The translations under genes were made by a program, and so were the position numbers. From Leucobacter sp. (GTDB taxonomy: Bacteria > Actinomycetota > Actinomycetes > Actinomycetales > Microbacteriaceae): a stretch of DNA of 5,971 nucleotides. Shown piece by piece: positions 1 to 5,559 of the stretch (within the stretch, counting starts at the first letter, position 1; every line of letters starts with the position of its first letter). The notes beneath the pieces were generated by a model that saw only the letters and a program-made list of their open reading frames with translations, had not been told where the DNA came from and searched no databases. The stretch spans positions 1 through 5,971 of the forward strand of contig JAPSIU010000182.1 in NCBI GenBank assembly GCA_031178565.1. Direction: 5' to 3'.

Positions 1-1152
1 GTCGGACTGATGATCTTCCTCGCCTACTCCACGACGCCCCTCGTCGCACGACGCCGCGGAGCCGGCGATCGGCGCGGCGCCGTGCAGGCGGGCATCGACG
101 GGCTGTGGCTCGGCCTCGGGATCGGGGCCGTCGTCGGCGCGGCGCTCTGGTTCGCGAGCGGTCCGCTCGTCGCGGCCTTCGGCGCGGCGCCGGAGACGAG
201 CGAGCAGGCGCTCGTCTACCTCTCGATCTCGTGCCTCGGCATCCCCGCGATGCTCGTCGTCTTCGCCGCGAGCGGGCTGCTGCGCGGCCTGCAGGACACG
301 CGCACTCCGCTCGCCGTCGCGACGATCGGCTTCGCGGCGAACGCGCTGCTCAACTGGTGGTTCATCTACGGACTGGGTTTCGGGATCGCGGGCAGCGCGT
401 GGGGAACGGTGCTCGCGCAGTGGGGCATGGTCGGGGTCTACCTCGCGGTCATCGCCCGGCACGCCCGAAGGGCGGGAGCCGGATTCCTTCCGCACCGCGA
501 CGGCGTCGCCCACGCGGGACGCAGCGGGGGCTGGCTCTTCATCCGCACCGTCGGTCTGCGGGCGGCGCTCCTCGCGACGGTGTTCGCGGCGACGAGCCAC
601 GGCACCGCCGCGACCGCCGGGTACCAGGTCGTCTTCACCGTGTTCAGCACTGCGGCGTTCGCGCTCGACGCCCTCGCGATCGCGGCCCAGGCGCTCATCG
701 GAGACGCACTCGGATCCCGCGACGCGGAGCGGGCCGGCCTCGTGCTGCGCCGCACCGTGTTCTGGGGAATCGGCTGCGGCGCGGCGCTCGGGATCCTGCT
801 CGCGGCGGCGAGCCCGGTCATCGGCCGGGTCTTCACGGGGGACCAGGCGGTGCTCGCGATCCTGCCTCCCGCGGTCCTCGTGCTCGGGCTGTCCCTCCCG
901 CTCAGCGGTTTCGTCTTCGTGCTCGACGGCGTGCTGATGGGCGCCGGCGACGCCCGCTACCTCGCCTGGACGAGCCTCGTGAATCTCGCGGTCTACCTTC
1001 CCGCCCTGTGGCTCCTCACCGCGCTCGTGCCGTCGGGCACCCCGGCCCTCGTGGCGCTCACCGCCGGGTTCACGGTCGTGTTCATGCTCGCGCGGGCGAT
1101 CACACTCGGGATCCGCGCCCGCGGAGACCGCTGGATCGTGCTGGGCGCCTGA
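1..1152 (+). CDS. MATE family (DinF-type) multidrug/cation antiporter, 5' partial
   Basis: Membrane exporter that couples H+ or Na+ influx to efflux of drugs or other small molecules. The frame is open to the window edge and the first visible residues (VGLMIFLAYSTTPLVARRRG) already correspond to the end of the second helix of the family, so roughly 60-70 N-terminal residues are missing; the ATG at 10 is internal. Counting from that ATG, family motifs are visible in order: ARRRGAGD (13-20), GLLRGLQDTRTPL (89-101), a second-half segment ALDALAIAAQALIGDALGSRD (218-238) split from further helices, and LDGVLMGAGDARYL (305-318). This two-lobe arrangement is typical of the DinF subgroup. About ten hydrophobic segments remain and the stop is clean. 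It does not appear to be co-transcribed with the next gene, because a 102-bp AT-rich gap follows. Substrate unknown. MATE/DinF is near certain; the physiological role is not. Confidence 0.93.
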   Translation, partial: VGLMIFLAYSTTPLVARRRGAGDRRGAVQAGIDGLWLGLGIGAVVGAALWFASGPLVAAFGAAPETSEQALVYLSISCLGIPAMLVVFAASGLLRGLQDTRTPLAVATIGFAANALLNWWFIYGLGFGIAGSAWGTVLAQWGMVGVYLAVIARHARRAGAGFLPHRDGVAHAGRSGGWLFIRTVGLRAALLATVFAATSHGTAATAGYQVVFTVFSTAAFALDALAIAAQALIGDALGSRDAERAGLVLRRTVFWGIGCGAALGILLAAASPVIGRVFTGDQAVLAILPPAVLVLGLSLPLSGFVFVLDGVLMGAGDARYLAWTSLVNLAVYLPALWLLTALVPSGTPALVALTAGFTVVFMLARAITLGIRARGDRWIVLGA

Positions 1153-1176
1153 GCGGGCATGAGCCACCATCTTCTT

Positions 1177-1242
1177 TCTAACGGATGATAATTCTCACGC
1201 TAGATTCCGGGTAGTCTTATGTCAATAAAATCTTCCGTTAGA
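1177..1242. promoter_or_regulatory. candidate operator: spaced 13-bp inverted repeat upstream of the ArsR/SufR-like regulator
   Basis: The 9-mer TCTAACGGA (1177-1185) is perfectly inverted as TCCGTTAGA (1234-1242). Extended inward, the arms read TCTAACGGATGAT (1177-1189) and ATCTTCCGTTAGA (1230-1242), 12 of 13 positions complementary. They flank possible -10 elements GATAAT (1187-1192) and TAGATT (1201-1206), and TAGATT recurs at 1239-1244 overlapping the right arm. The stretch is much richer in A/T than its surroundings. This is the expected layout for autoregulation by the downstream winged-helix protein, but the link between site and protein is inference. Confidence 0.5.
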
Positions 1243-1254
1243 TTGGCGGGGCCG

Positions 1255-2025
1255 ATGGAGTCGTTCGACGACCGGGTCGCGGGAATCGGCGCACTCGCCG
1301 ACCCGATCCGTCGCGAGCTCTATCTCTACGTCTGCGCCCAGCCGCGCGCCGTCGGCCGCGACGAGGCCGCCGCCGCCACGGCGATGCCGCAGCACAAGGC
1401 CAAGTTCCACCTCGACCGCCTCGAGCAGGAGGGCCTGCTCGAGGCGGAGTACGCGCGCATCGGCGGACGCACCGGCCCCGGCGCGGGGCGCACCTCCAAG
1501 CTGTATCGGCGCACCCGGCGCGAGATCGCGGTCTCGCTGCCCGAGCGGCGCTACGAACTCGCCGGGCGGCTCATGGCCGAGGCGATCTCCCGCGCCACGA
1601 TGAACGGCGAGCCCGTGATCGACGCCCTCGCGCGGACGGCGGCGGAGTGGGGGCGGCGGATCGGGGCGGCGGCGGCGGGCACGGCCGCCACTGGCGCACC
1701 CTCCGCCGACGCGACGGCCCTCGACCTCGCCCGGCGAGCGCTCGAGGCCTACGGCTACGAGCCGCGACCGGCCGGGAGCACCCGCCTCGACCTCGTCAAC
1801 TGCCCGTTCCACGCGCTCGCGCAGGAGCAGACCGAACTGATCTGCGGGATGAACCGGGCACTCGTCGGGGCGCTCGCGGAAGAGGTGGGCGCCGACAGGC
1901 TCCGATGCGTCCCCGACGAGGATCCCGGCCACTGCTGCGTCGCCGTCGCACTCCGCGGCGCTGCAGCCGGCGAGGAGCAGCGAGAGGGCTCGGGGGTCCC
2001 GCAAAGAAACGCGGACACCGTCTAG
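1255..2025 (+). CDS. winged-helix transcriptional regulator, ArsR/SufR-like (COG2345 type), with Cys-rich C-terminal domain
   Basis: Probable transcription factor of 256 residues. A winged helix-turn-helix occupies about 10-90: GALADPIRRELYLYV opens it, the recognition region is AAATAMPQHKAKFHLDRLEQEGLL, and the wing is the G/R-rich stretch GGRTGPGAGRTSKLYRR. The C-terminal half carries the signature of this group: NCPFHALAQ (182-190), LICGMN (195-200) and DPGHCCV (223-229), giving C183, C197, C218, C227 and C228. In relatives such as SufR such cysteines bind an Fe-S cluster; the spacing here is similar but not identical, so metal or cluster binding is inference. The start is set at ATG 1255, preceded by GGCGGGG at 1245-1251. 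An ATG at 1219 is in frame and would add 12 residues, but those codons (ATA, AAA, AGA, TTG) are foreign to this gene and fall inside the inverted repeat. The gene is followed by an MFS transporter on the same strand, its probable target. Confidence 0.85.
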   Translation: MESFDDRVAGIGALADPIRRELYLYVCAQPRAVGRDEAAAATAMPQHKAKFHLDRLEQEGLLEAEYARIGGRTGPGAGRTSKLYRRTRREIAVSLPERRYELAGRLMAEAISRATMNGEPVIDALARTAAEWGRRIGAAAAGTAATGAPSADATALDLARRALEAYGYEPRPAGSTRLDLVNCPFHALAQEQTELICGMNRALVGALAEEVGADRLRCVPDEDPGHCCVAVALRGAAAGEEQREGSGVPQRNADTV

Positions 2026-2028
2026 ACT
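2023..2028 (+). promoter_or_regulatory. possible -10 element (TAGACT) for the MFS gene
   Basis: TAGACT fits the actinobacterial TANNNT -10 pattern and overlaps the stop codon of the regulator gene. A transcript starting about 6 nt downstream (A2035) would give a leader of some 45 nt ahead of the GTG at 2080. No convincing -35 is seen, so co-transcription with the regulator remains equally possible. Confidence 0.3.
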
Positions 2029-2070
2029 TGCTTGATCCGGACTCGCTCTGGCCGCTCGATCCGACTCTCC

Positions 2071-2075
2071 GGAAG
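2071..2075 (+). promoter_or_regulatory. ribosome binding site deciding the MFS start
   Basis: GGAAG lies 4 nt before the GTG at 2080 and supports that start over the in-frame TTG at 2032, which has no purine-rich sequence at a suitable distance and would add 16 residues (MIRTRSGRSIRLSGST) not expected ahead of the first MFS helix. Confidence 0.5.
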
Positions 2076-2079
2076 CACC

Positions 2080-3366
2080 GTGACCTACGCCGATTCTCCC
2101 GAGAAGCGCTCCGCCTCACGCTGGACGACGGGCATCCTCGTCGTCTTCATGCTGCTCGGGATCGGCTTCGGCAGCTGGCTCAGCCGACTGCCGGCGGTGA
2201 GAGACCATCTCAGTGCGAGCACACTCGAGATGAGCGTCTTCGGGCTCGTCCTCGCTCTTGGCGCGGTCACGGGCCTCGTCCTGTCCGGACGCAGCGTCAC
2301 GCGTCTCGGCCCCAGGCGGACGCTCGCGATCGGCGTCCTGGCGCAGGCGCTCGCGATGCCCGCCGCGACCATCCTCTTCTGGACGGGCGCGACCGTTCCG
2401 GCGGTCGTCTGCCTGGCCGTGTTCGGGTTCTCCTTCAGCACGTGCGACGTCGCGATGAACGTCAGCGGCGCGGCCGCCGAACGCGCGCTCGGCAAACCCC
2501 GCATGCCGCTCCTCCACGCCGGATACAGCATGGGGAGCGTCAGCGCCATGGGACTCGGCGCGCTGGCCGAGGCCGCGCGGATCCCGGTCCCGATCCACCT
2601 CTCGGTGCTGTTCGCGCTGATCGCCGCCGGGGTGCTCCTCGCGCTCCGTCCGGTGCCCCGTGACGAGCACGCCGCGGTCCACGGCACGAGCCGCGAGACG
2701 TCGCCCCGCATCACCACGCACACGGGACCGGTCCGGATCGCGGACGCGCCCGACCGCGCCGCGCTCCGTCCGCCCTCGCGCTACAACCCCTGGCGGGATC
2801 CACGGGTCCTGCTGATCGGCGTCGTCGCGATGAGCATGAGCCTCGCGGAGGGCACCGCGAGCGACTGGCTGCCGCTCGCACTGGCCGACGGACGCGGGTT
2901 CTCCAACGCCGCGGCGGCTCTGACGCTCGGCGCGTTCTTCGTCTCGATGACCCTCACCCGGATCTGCGGATCCTGGGTGCTCAACCGACTCGGACGCATC
3001 GTCGTGCTGCGCGGCGGGGCGCTCCTCGTCATCATCGGCCTCGTCGTCGTGATCCTGGTCCCGTTCGGACCCGCGAGCGTCGTGGGAGCCGTGCTGTGGG
3101 GCGTCGGGTGCGCGTTCGGGTTCCCGGTCAGCATCTCCGCGGCCGCCGACGATCCCGCGACGGCCGTGCGCAGCGTCGCGGCCGTCTCCGCCATCGCCTA
3201 CACGGCGTTCCTGCTCGGACCGATGATGATCGGCTTCCTCGGCGAGCACTTCGGGTTGCTCGACGCGTTCTGGCCGCTCGTCGTGTTCTCCGCGCTCACG
3301 CTCGTGTTCGCGGGGGCGGCGCGCGAGCGATCCGGCGCCCGGGCCGATCCCCGCGCGAACCGCTAA
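2080..3366 (+). CDS. MFS transporter, YbjJ-like, 12 transmembrane segments
   Basis: Major facilitator exporter or permease of 428 residues in the cytoplasmic membrane; substrate unknown. Helix 1 begins at about residue 17 and ends in GIGFGSWLSRLPAVRDHL (27-44), a hallmark of the YbjJ-like branch. A variant of MFS motif A follows (GRSVTRLGPRR, 70-80). DVAMNVSGAAAER (123-135), HAGYSMGSVSAMGLGAL (146-162) and, in the second half, EGTASDWLPLAL (257-268) are further branch markers. A hydrophilic loop of about 47 residues (192-238), rich in Arg and charged residues, joins the two six-helix halves. Length agrees with the family (about 400). The gene starts 54 nt after the ArsR/SufR-like regulator on the same strand, which suggests a regulator-transporter pair, probably inducible efflux. 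An in-frame TTG at 2032 is the alternative start. Family assignment is firm; function within the cell is open. Confidence 0.9.
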   Translation: MTYADSPEKRSASRWTTGILVVFMLLGIGFGSWLSRLPAVRDHLSASTLEMSVFGLVLALGAVTGLVLSGRSVTRLGPRRTLAIGVLAQALAMPAATILFWTGATVPAVVCLAVFGFSFSTCDVAMNVSGAAAERALGKPRMPLLHAGYSMGSVSAMGLGALAEAARIPVPIHLSVLFALIAAGVLLALRPVPRDEHAAVHGTSRETSPRITTHTGPVRIADAPDRAALRPPSRYNPWRDPRVLLIGVVAMSMSLAEGTASDWLPLALADGRGFSNAAAALTLGAFFVSMTLTRICGSWVLNRLGRIVVLRGGALLVIIGLVVVILVPFGPASVVGAVLWGVGCAFGFPVSISAAADDPATAVRSVAAVSAIAYTAFLLGPMMIGFLGEHFGLLDAFWPLVVFSALTLVFAGAARERSGARADPRANR

Positions 3367-3369
3367 GCT
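3364..3369 (+). promoter_or_regulatory. -10 element for leaderless transcription of nucS
   Basis: TAAGCT (TANNNT) is followed by exactly 6 nt and then the nucS GTG, so the predicted transcript starts at or next to the start codon. The hexamer uses the TAA stop of the MFS gene. No Shine-Dalgarno sequence lies before the GTG, which agrees with leaderless translation. No clear -35. Confidence 0.5.
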
Positions 3370-3375
3370 GTCCCG

Positions 3376-4068
3376 GTGCGAATCGTTGTTGCTGACTGCT
3401 CCGTCGACTACGCGGGACGCCTCTCCGCTCACCTGCCCCGGGCGAAGCGCGTGCTCATGCTCAAGAACGACGGCAGCATCCTCGTCCACTCCGACGGCGG
3501 CTCCTACAAGCCGCTGAACTGGATGAGCCCGCCCTGCACGCTCGCCGCGCTCGAACTCGACGAGGATCAGACGGCCGCCGGCATCGTCGAGGCGTGGCAG
3601 GTGACCCACAAGAAGACCGCCGACAAGCTGATCGTCTCGGTGTTCGAGATCATCCACGACACCTCGCACGACCTAGGCGTCGATCCGGGCCTCATCAAGG
3701 ACGGGGTCGAGGCGCACCTGCAGGAGCTGCTCGCGGATCAGATCGAGCTCGTCGGCGAGGGACACTCGCTCGTGCGCCGGGAGTACATGACGGCGATCGG
3801 GCCGGTGGACATCCTCGCGCGCGACGCATTGGGCGCCTCGGTCGCGATCGAGATCAAGCGGCGCGGCGAGATCGACGGCGTCGAGCAGCTCACGCGCTAT
3901 CTCGAACTCATGAACCGCGACCCGGTGCTCGCTCCCGTGCACGGGGTGTTCGCGGCGCAGGAGATCAAGCCGCAGGCGCGCACCCTCGCCGAGGACCGCG
4001 GGATCCGCTGCCTCGTGCTCGACTACGACGCGATGCGCGGCATGGAGGATCACAACACGCTGTTCTGA
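3376..4068 (+). CDS. nucS: mismatch-specific endonuclease NucS/EndoMS
   Basis: Cleaves both strands at DNA mismatches (G-T, G-G and T-T are preferred in characterised homologues) and provides the non-canonical mismatch repair of Actinobacteria, which generally lack MutS/MutL. The 230-residue length is normal for the family. The N-terminal dimerisation and DNA-binding domain spans about 1-100 and begins with the typical RIVVADCSVDYAGRLSAHLP. The C-terminal nuclease domain shows the PD-(D/E)XK core: GPVD (D145), then AIEIK with E159 and K161, followed by RRGEIDGVEQLTRYLELM. An upstream helix VEAHLQELL contributes E112. All expected catalytic residues are present, so the enzyme should be active. 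The protein ends in EDHNTLF; a short C-terminal tail of this kind binds the beta sliding clamp in the Corynebacterium enzyme. The GTG start matches the conserved N terminus and lies 9 nt after the MFS stop, but the gene has its own promoter-like hexamer. It is functionally unrelated to its neighbours. Confidence 0.96.
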   Translation: MRIVVADCSVDYAGRLSAHLPRAKRVLMLKNDGSILVHSDGGSYKPLNWMSPPCTLAALELDEDQTAAGIVEAWQVTHKKTADKLIVSVFEIIHDTSHDLGVDPGLIKDGVEAHLQELLADQIELVGEGHSLVRREYMTAIGPVDILARDALGASVAIEIKRRGEIDGVEQLTRYLELMNRDPVLAPVHGVFAAQEIKPQARTLAEDRGIRCLVLDYDAMRGMEDHNTLF

Positions 4069-4125
4069 GGGCTCCCGGGCCGCCGCCTTCCGATCCGTCG
4101 CGCCGGGCTCGGCATCCGTCCCGCG

Positions 4126-4707
4126 TCAGCGCCGCCCGTGCAGGCCCGCCAGGATGATGTCGAGGCCGCGTTCGAACGAGGCGTCGAGGTCCCGCGTCGG
4201 ATCGGATTCAGCGGATCCGGCCCCGGTCCCGGCCCCGGCTGTCGGCGCGTTCGCCGCTCCCAGCAGCGCGCCGAACTCCGCCGCCTGCCGGTGCGTCTGG
4301 GTCGACTGGGCGTGCCCGAAGGTGTAGAGCAGCAGGGTACGAGCCCCATCGGCTCCGACGACGCCGGTGAGACGCCGCTCCACCTCCGAGGCGCCGAGCC
4401 TGAACGCGGACGCGGTGGCCACCACATCGGCGCCGTCGCGCACGGCGAGCATGGCCTCGCGCAGGGCGACGCAGAAGGAACGGGGATCGGCGGAGTCGTC
4501 GAGGTCGCCGCCATCCGCCGTCGCCGGCCCCACGATCTCGTCCGCCATGAGCGCGAGGAGGGTCTGCTTGTTCGGCACGTGGTGGTAGAGCGCGCTCGGC
4601 TGCACGTCGAGTTCCGCGGCGACCCGCCGCATGGAGCAGTTCTCGAGCCCCTGCGCGTCGAGCACCCGCAGCGCCGCGGAGACGACGTCGGCGAGATTGT
4701 TGCGCAT
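4126..4707 (-). CDS. bioQ: TetR-family repressor, probable biotin regulator BioQ
   Basis: DNA-binding repressor of 193 residues. The N-terminal helix-turn-helix is textbook TetR: LADVVSAALRVLDAQGLENC, then SMRRVAAELDVQPSALYHHV (25-44) with the NKQTLLALMADEI helix after it. The remainder is the ligand and dimer domain, with TLLLYTFGHAQSTQTHRQAAEF (124-145) and the C-terminal FERGLDIILAGL (178-189). Residues 152-170 form an Ala/Gly-rich linker (APTAGAGTGAGS) encoded by a GGCCCC/GGTCCC-type simple repeat at about 4217-4242. The assignment to BioQ is inferred from context: the gene is divergent from bioY, and the 89-bp gap contains two dyads close to the BioQ operator published for Corynebacterium (TGAAC-N3-GTTAC, from memory). 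One box overlaps the position of this gene's own -35, so autorepression is expected. TetR family is certain; the BioQ role is likely. nucS and this gene converge with a 57-bp gap that holds no convincing terminator. Confidence 0.85.
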   Translation of the reverse strand: MRNNLADVVSAALRVLDAQGLENCSMRRVAAELDVQPSALYHHVPNKQTLLALMADEIVGPATADGGDLDDSADPRSFCVALREAMLAVRDGADVVATASAFRLGASEVERRLTGVVGADGARTLLLYTFGHAQSTQTHRQAAEFGALLGAANAPTAGAGTGAGSAESDPTRDLDASFERGLDIILAGLHGRR

Positions 4708-4729
4708 TCCCCCAGCCTAACGCTAACCT
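4700..4729 (+). promoter_or_regulatory. candidate bioY promoter (TTGCGC - 18 bp - TAACCT)
   Basis: TTGCGC (4700-4705) and TAACCT (4724-4729) are separated by 18 bp. The -35 keeps only the TTG core and the -10 fits TANNNT. The -10 touches the first base of the left BioQ box and the predicted start near 4736 is inside that box, giving a leader of about 60 nt up to the bioY GTG. The element overlaps the bioQ start region, so the two promoters would be repressed together. Confidence 0.38.
4714..4719 (-). promoter_or_regulatory. -10 element for leaderless transcription of bioQ
   Basis: On the minus strand TAGGCT is followed by GGGGGA (6 nt) and the ATG. The G-run abuts the start codon with no spacing and so is a poor Shine-Dalgarno site, which favours a leaderless transcript. 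A weak -35 (TGAACG, 4741 down to 4736) would lie inside the upstream BioQ box, explaining how binding could shut the gene off. Confidence 0.5.
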
Positions 4730-4741
4730 GAACAGCGTTCA
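4729..4741. promoter_or_regulatory. BioQ-type operator box 1
   Basis: TGAAC-AGC-GTTCA is a perfect 5-bp dyad around a 3-bp centre. It differs by two positions from the published Corynebacterium BioQ consensus TGAAC-N3-GTTAC. It lies between the divergent bioQ and bioY genes and covers the likely promoter elements of both. Confidence 0.75.
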
Positions 4742-4743
4742 CC

Positions 4744-4756
4744 AGAACACCGTTCA
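4744..4756. promoter_or_regulatory. BioQ-type operator box 2
   Basis: AGAAC-ACC-GTTCA is a dyad identical to box 1 in both half-sites except for its first base. Its centre is 15 bp from that of box 1. The outer sequences ACCTGAAC (4726-4733) and GTTCAGGT (4752-4759) are exact reverse complements, so the two boxes together form a 34-bp near-palindrome (13 of 17 pairs), suggesting two repressor dimers bound side by side. Confidence 0.7.
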
Positions 4757-4786
4757 GGTAGGGGTTTCGGCCCCCATCACCGACCC

Positions 4787-4792
4787 AGGAGG
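4787..4792 (+). promoter_or_regulatory. consensus ribosome binding site of bioY
   Basis: A perfect AGGAGG lies 4 nt before the bioY GTG. It is the strongest Shine-Dalgarno site in the window and contrasts with nucS, bioQ and bioM, which have none. Confidence 0.85.
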
Positions 4793-4796
4793 CCCC

Positions 4797-5405
4797 GTGA
4801 CCACCGCAGACGCCGCGACCGATCCCGCGCTCGACACCCCGCGCCGGCGCAGCACGGCGACCGACCTCGCGCTGATCGCGACCTTCGCGGCGCTCATCGC
4901 GGTGTGCTCGATCATCCCGGGCGTCAGTCTCGGACCCGCTCCCCTCACCCTCCAGACCTTCGCCGTGATCCTCGCGGGCGCCGTGCTCGGGGCGAATCGC
5001 GGCTTCCTCGCGGTGCTGCTCTACCTCGTCATCGGAGCGGCGGGCCTGCCCGTCTTCGCCGGAGGATCGGCCGGCCTCGCCCCGTTCGCCGGCCCCACGG
5101 TCGGCTACCTCGTGAGCTTCCCGCTCGCGGCCTGGCTCACCGGCCTCATCGTCGAGCGCCTCCCCCGGCGCAAGATCGCCACGAGCATCCCGCTCATCTT
5201 CCTCGCCGGCCTCGTCGCCAACCTGGTCTTCGTGCACACGCTCGGCCCGCTCGGCCTCGCTTGGCGAGCCGACATGCAGGTCGGCGCGGCCTTCCTCTTC
5301 GATCTCGCGTTCTGGCCCGGCGACCTCGCGAAGACGCTGCTCGTCGCGCTCGTGGCGACCGCGGTGCACCGCGCGTTCCCCGCGCTGCTGCCCGCGCGCC
5401 GATAG
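4797..5405 (+). CDS. bioY: biotin transporter BioY, S component of ECF importer
   Basis: Integral membrane protein of 202 residues that binds biotin with high affinity and, with BioM (ATPase) and BioN (transmembrane subunit), imports it. Family landmarks are all present: LALIATFAALIAVCSIIPGV (24-43, helix 1), then PAPLTLQTFAVILAGAVLG (48-66), the loop GLPVFAGGSAGLAPFAGPTVGYLVSFPLAA (83-112) that carries the most conserved residues, and near the C terminus FWPGDLAKTLLVALVATAVHRAF (172-194). Six hydrophobic segments can be counted and length is normal. The first 20 residues are hydrophilic and less conserved. GTG 4797 is chosen because of the perfect AGGAGG before it. The upstream BioQ boxes predict repression when biotin is plentiful. 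bioM follows but only after 248 bp, unlike the tight bioYMN cluster of corynebacteria. Confidence 0.97.
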   Translation: MTTADAATDPALDTPRRRSTATDLALIATFAALIAVCSIIPGVSLGPAPLTLQTFAVILAGAVLGANRGFLAVLLYLVIGAAGLPVFAGGSAGLAPFAGPTVGYLVSFPLAAWLTGLIVERLPRRKIATSIPLIFLAGLVANLVFVHTLGPLGLAWRADMQVGAAFLFDLAFWPGDLAKTLLVALVATAVHRAFPALLPARR

Positions 5406-5427
5406 GCGGGCGGCGATAGGCGGGCGG
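5400..5427 (+). repeat. 14-bp tandem duplication spanning the bioY stop codon
   Basis: CGATAGGCGGGCGG occurs twice without a gap (5400-5413 and 5414-5427). The first copy contains the bioY stop, so the second supplies a spare TAG that is out of frame with bioY. The second copy forms the left arm of the hairpin that follows. Confidence 0.85.
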
Positions 5428-5436
5428 CCCGCCCGC
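5420..5436 (+). terminator. G/C-only hairpin just after bioY, possible terminator
   Basis: This 17-nt sequence is a perfect palindrome around C5428. It can form a stem of 7 G-C pairs (5420-5426 with 5430-5436) and a 3-nt loop, 15 nt after the bioY stop. No T-run follows, so it is not a classical intrinsic terminator; actinobacteria often use such U-less hairpins, and it may equally protect the 3' end of the transcript. Confidence 0.45.
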
Positions 5437-5454
5437 TCGAATCCCCGAACACTC

Positions 5455-5498
5455 GGCGCAAAATGCGACCTCCCTCGCGAATGATCGCACTTTGCGCC
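5455..5498. repeat. 44-nt inverted repeat made of two CGCA-N3-TGCG dyads (REP-like element or operator pair)
   Basis: GGCGCAAAATGCGA (5455-5468) is the reverse complement of TCGCACTTTGCGCC (5485-5498) with a single A/C mismatch, so a 14-position stem with a 16-nt loop can form. Each arm is also a dyad in itself: CGCA-AAA-TGCG (5457-5467) and CGCA-CTT-TGCG (5486-5496), 29 bp apart. The arms are richer in A/T than the DNA on either side. The element could be a dispersed palindromic repeat, a bidirectional terminator, or a pair of repressor sites; the sequence alone cannot decide. Confidence 0.7.
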
Positions 5499-5514
5499 AA
5501 GCGTTTCGGGAGCC

Positions 5515-5533
5515 GGGGCCGGGCCGGGCCGGG
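5515..5533 (+). repeat. GGGCC tandem repeat with G-quadruplex potential
   Basis: Four GGGCC units run from 5516 to 5535 and two more from 5542 to 5551. The first run gives four G-tracts of at least three separated by CC, which satisfies the usual G-quadruplex pattern on the plus strand and in any bioY-bioM read-through RNA. Such repeats are prone to slippage. Confidence 0.7.
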
Positions 5534-5559
5534 CCGACCCCGGGCCGGGCCGGGGTCGG
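5534..5559 (+). repeat. 10-bp perfect hairpin (CCGACCCCGG / CCGGGGTCGG)
   Basis: The arms 5534-5543 and 5550-5559 are exact reverse complements around a 6-nt loop. It directly follows the GGGCC run and is followed by AATAT, then by the small palindrome TCCCGG-A-CCGGGA (5564-5576). Together these would make a strong barrier in RNA, possibly acting with the hairpin near 5420 to end bioY transcription. Confidence 0.6.

Noticed and set aside
2032..2079. TTG start at 2032 for the MFS transporter
   Set aside because: It lacks a ribosome binding site and adds 16 polar residues outside the family pattern; GTG 2080 has GGAAG 4 nt upstream.
1647..2663. Plus-strand open frame of 338 codons overlapping the regulator and MFS genes
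   Set aside because: It is a frame-shifted copy of the two real genes with an extreme Arg content and no motif.
2116..3669. Long minus-strand open frame (517 codons) antisense to the MFS gene and nucS
   Set aside because: Its product is an Arg/Asp/Glu/Gly-rich low-complexity string without any domain, the usual by-product of a high-GC gene read on the opposite strand. It covers two well-identified genes.
4069..4125. Possible terminator between the convergent nucS and bioQ genes
   Set aside because: Only a 4-bp stem GCCG-GGCT-CGGC (4102-4113) was found, without a T-run; too weak to call.
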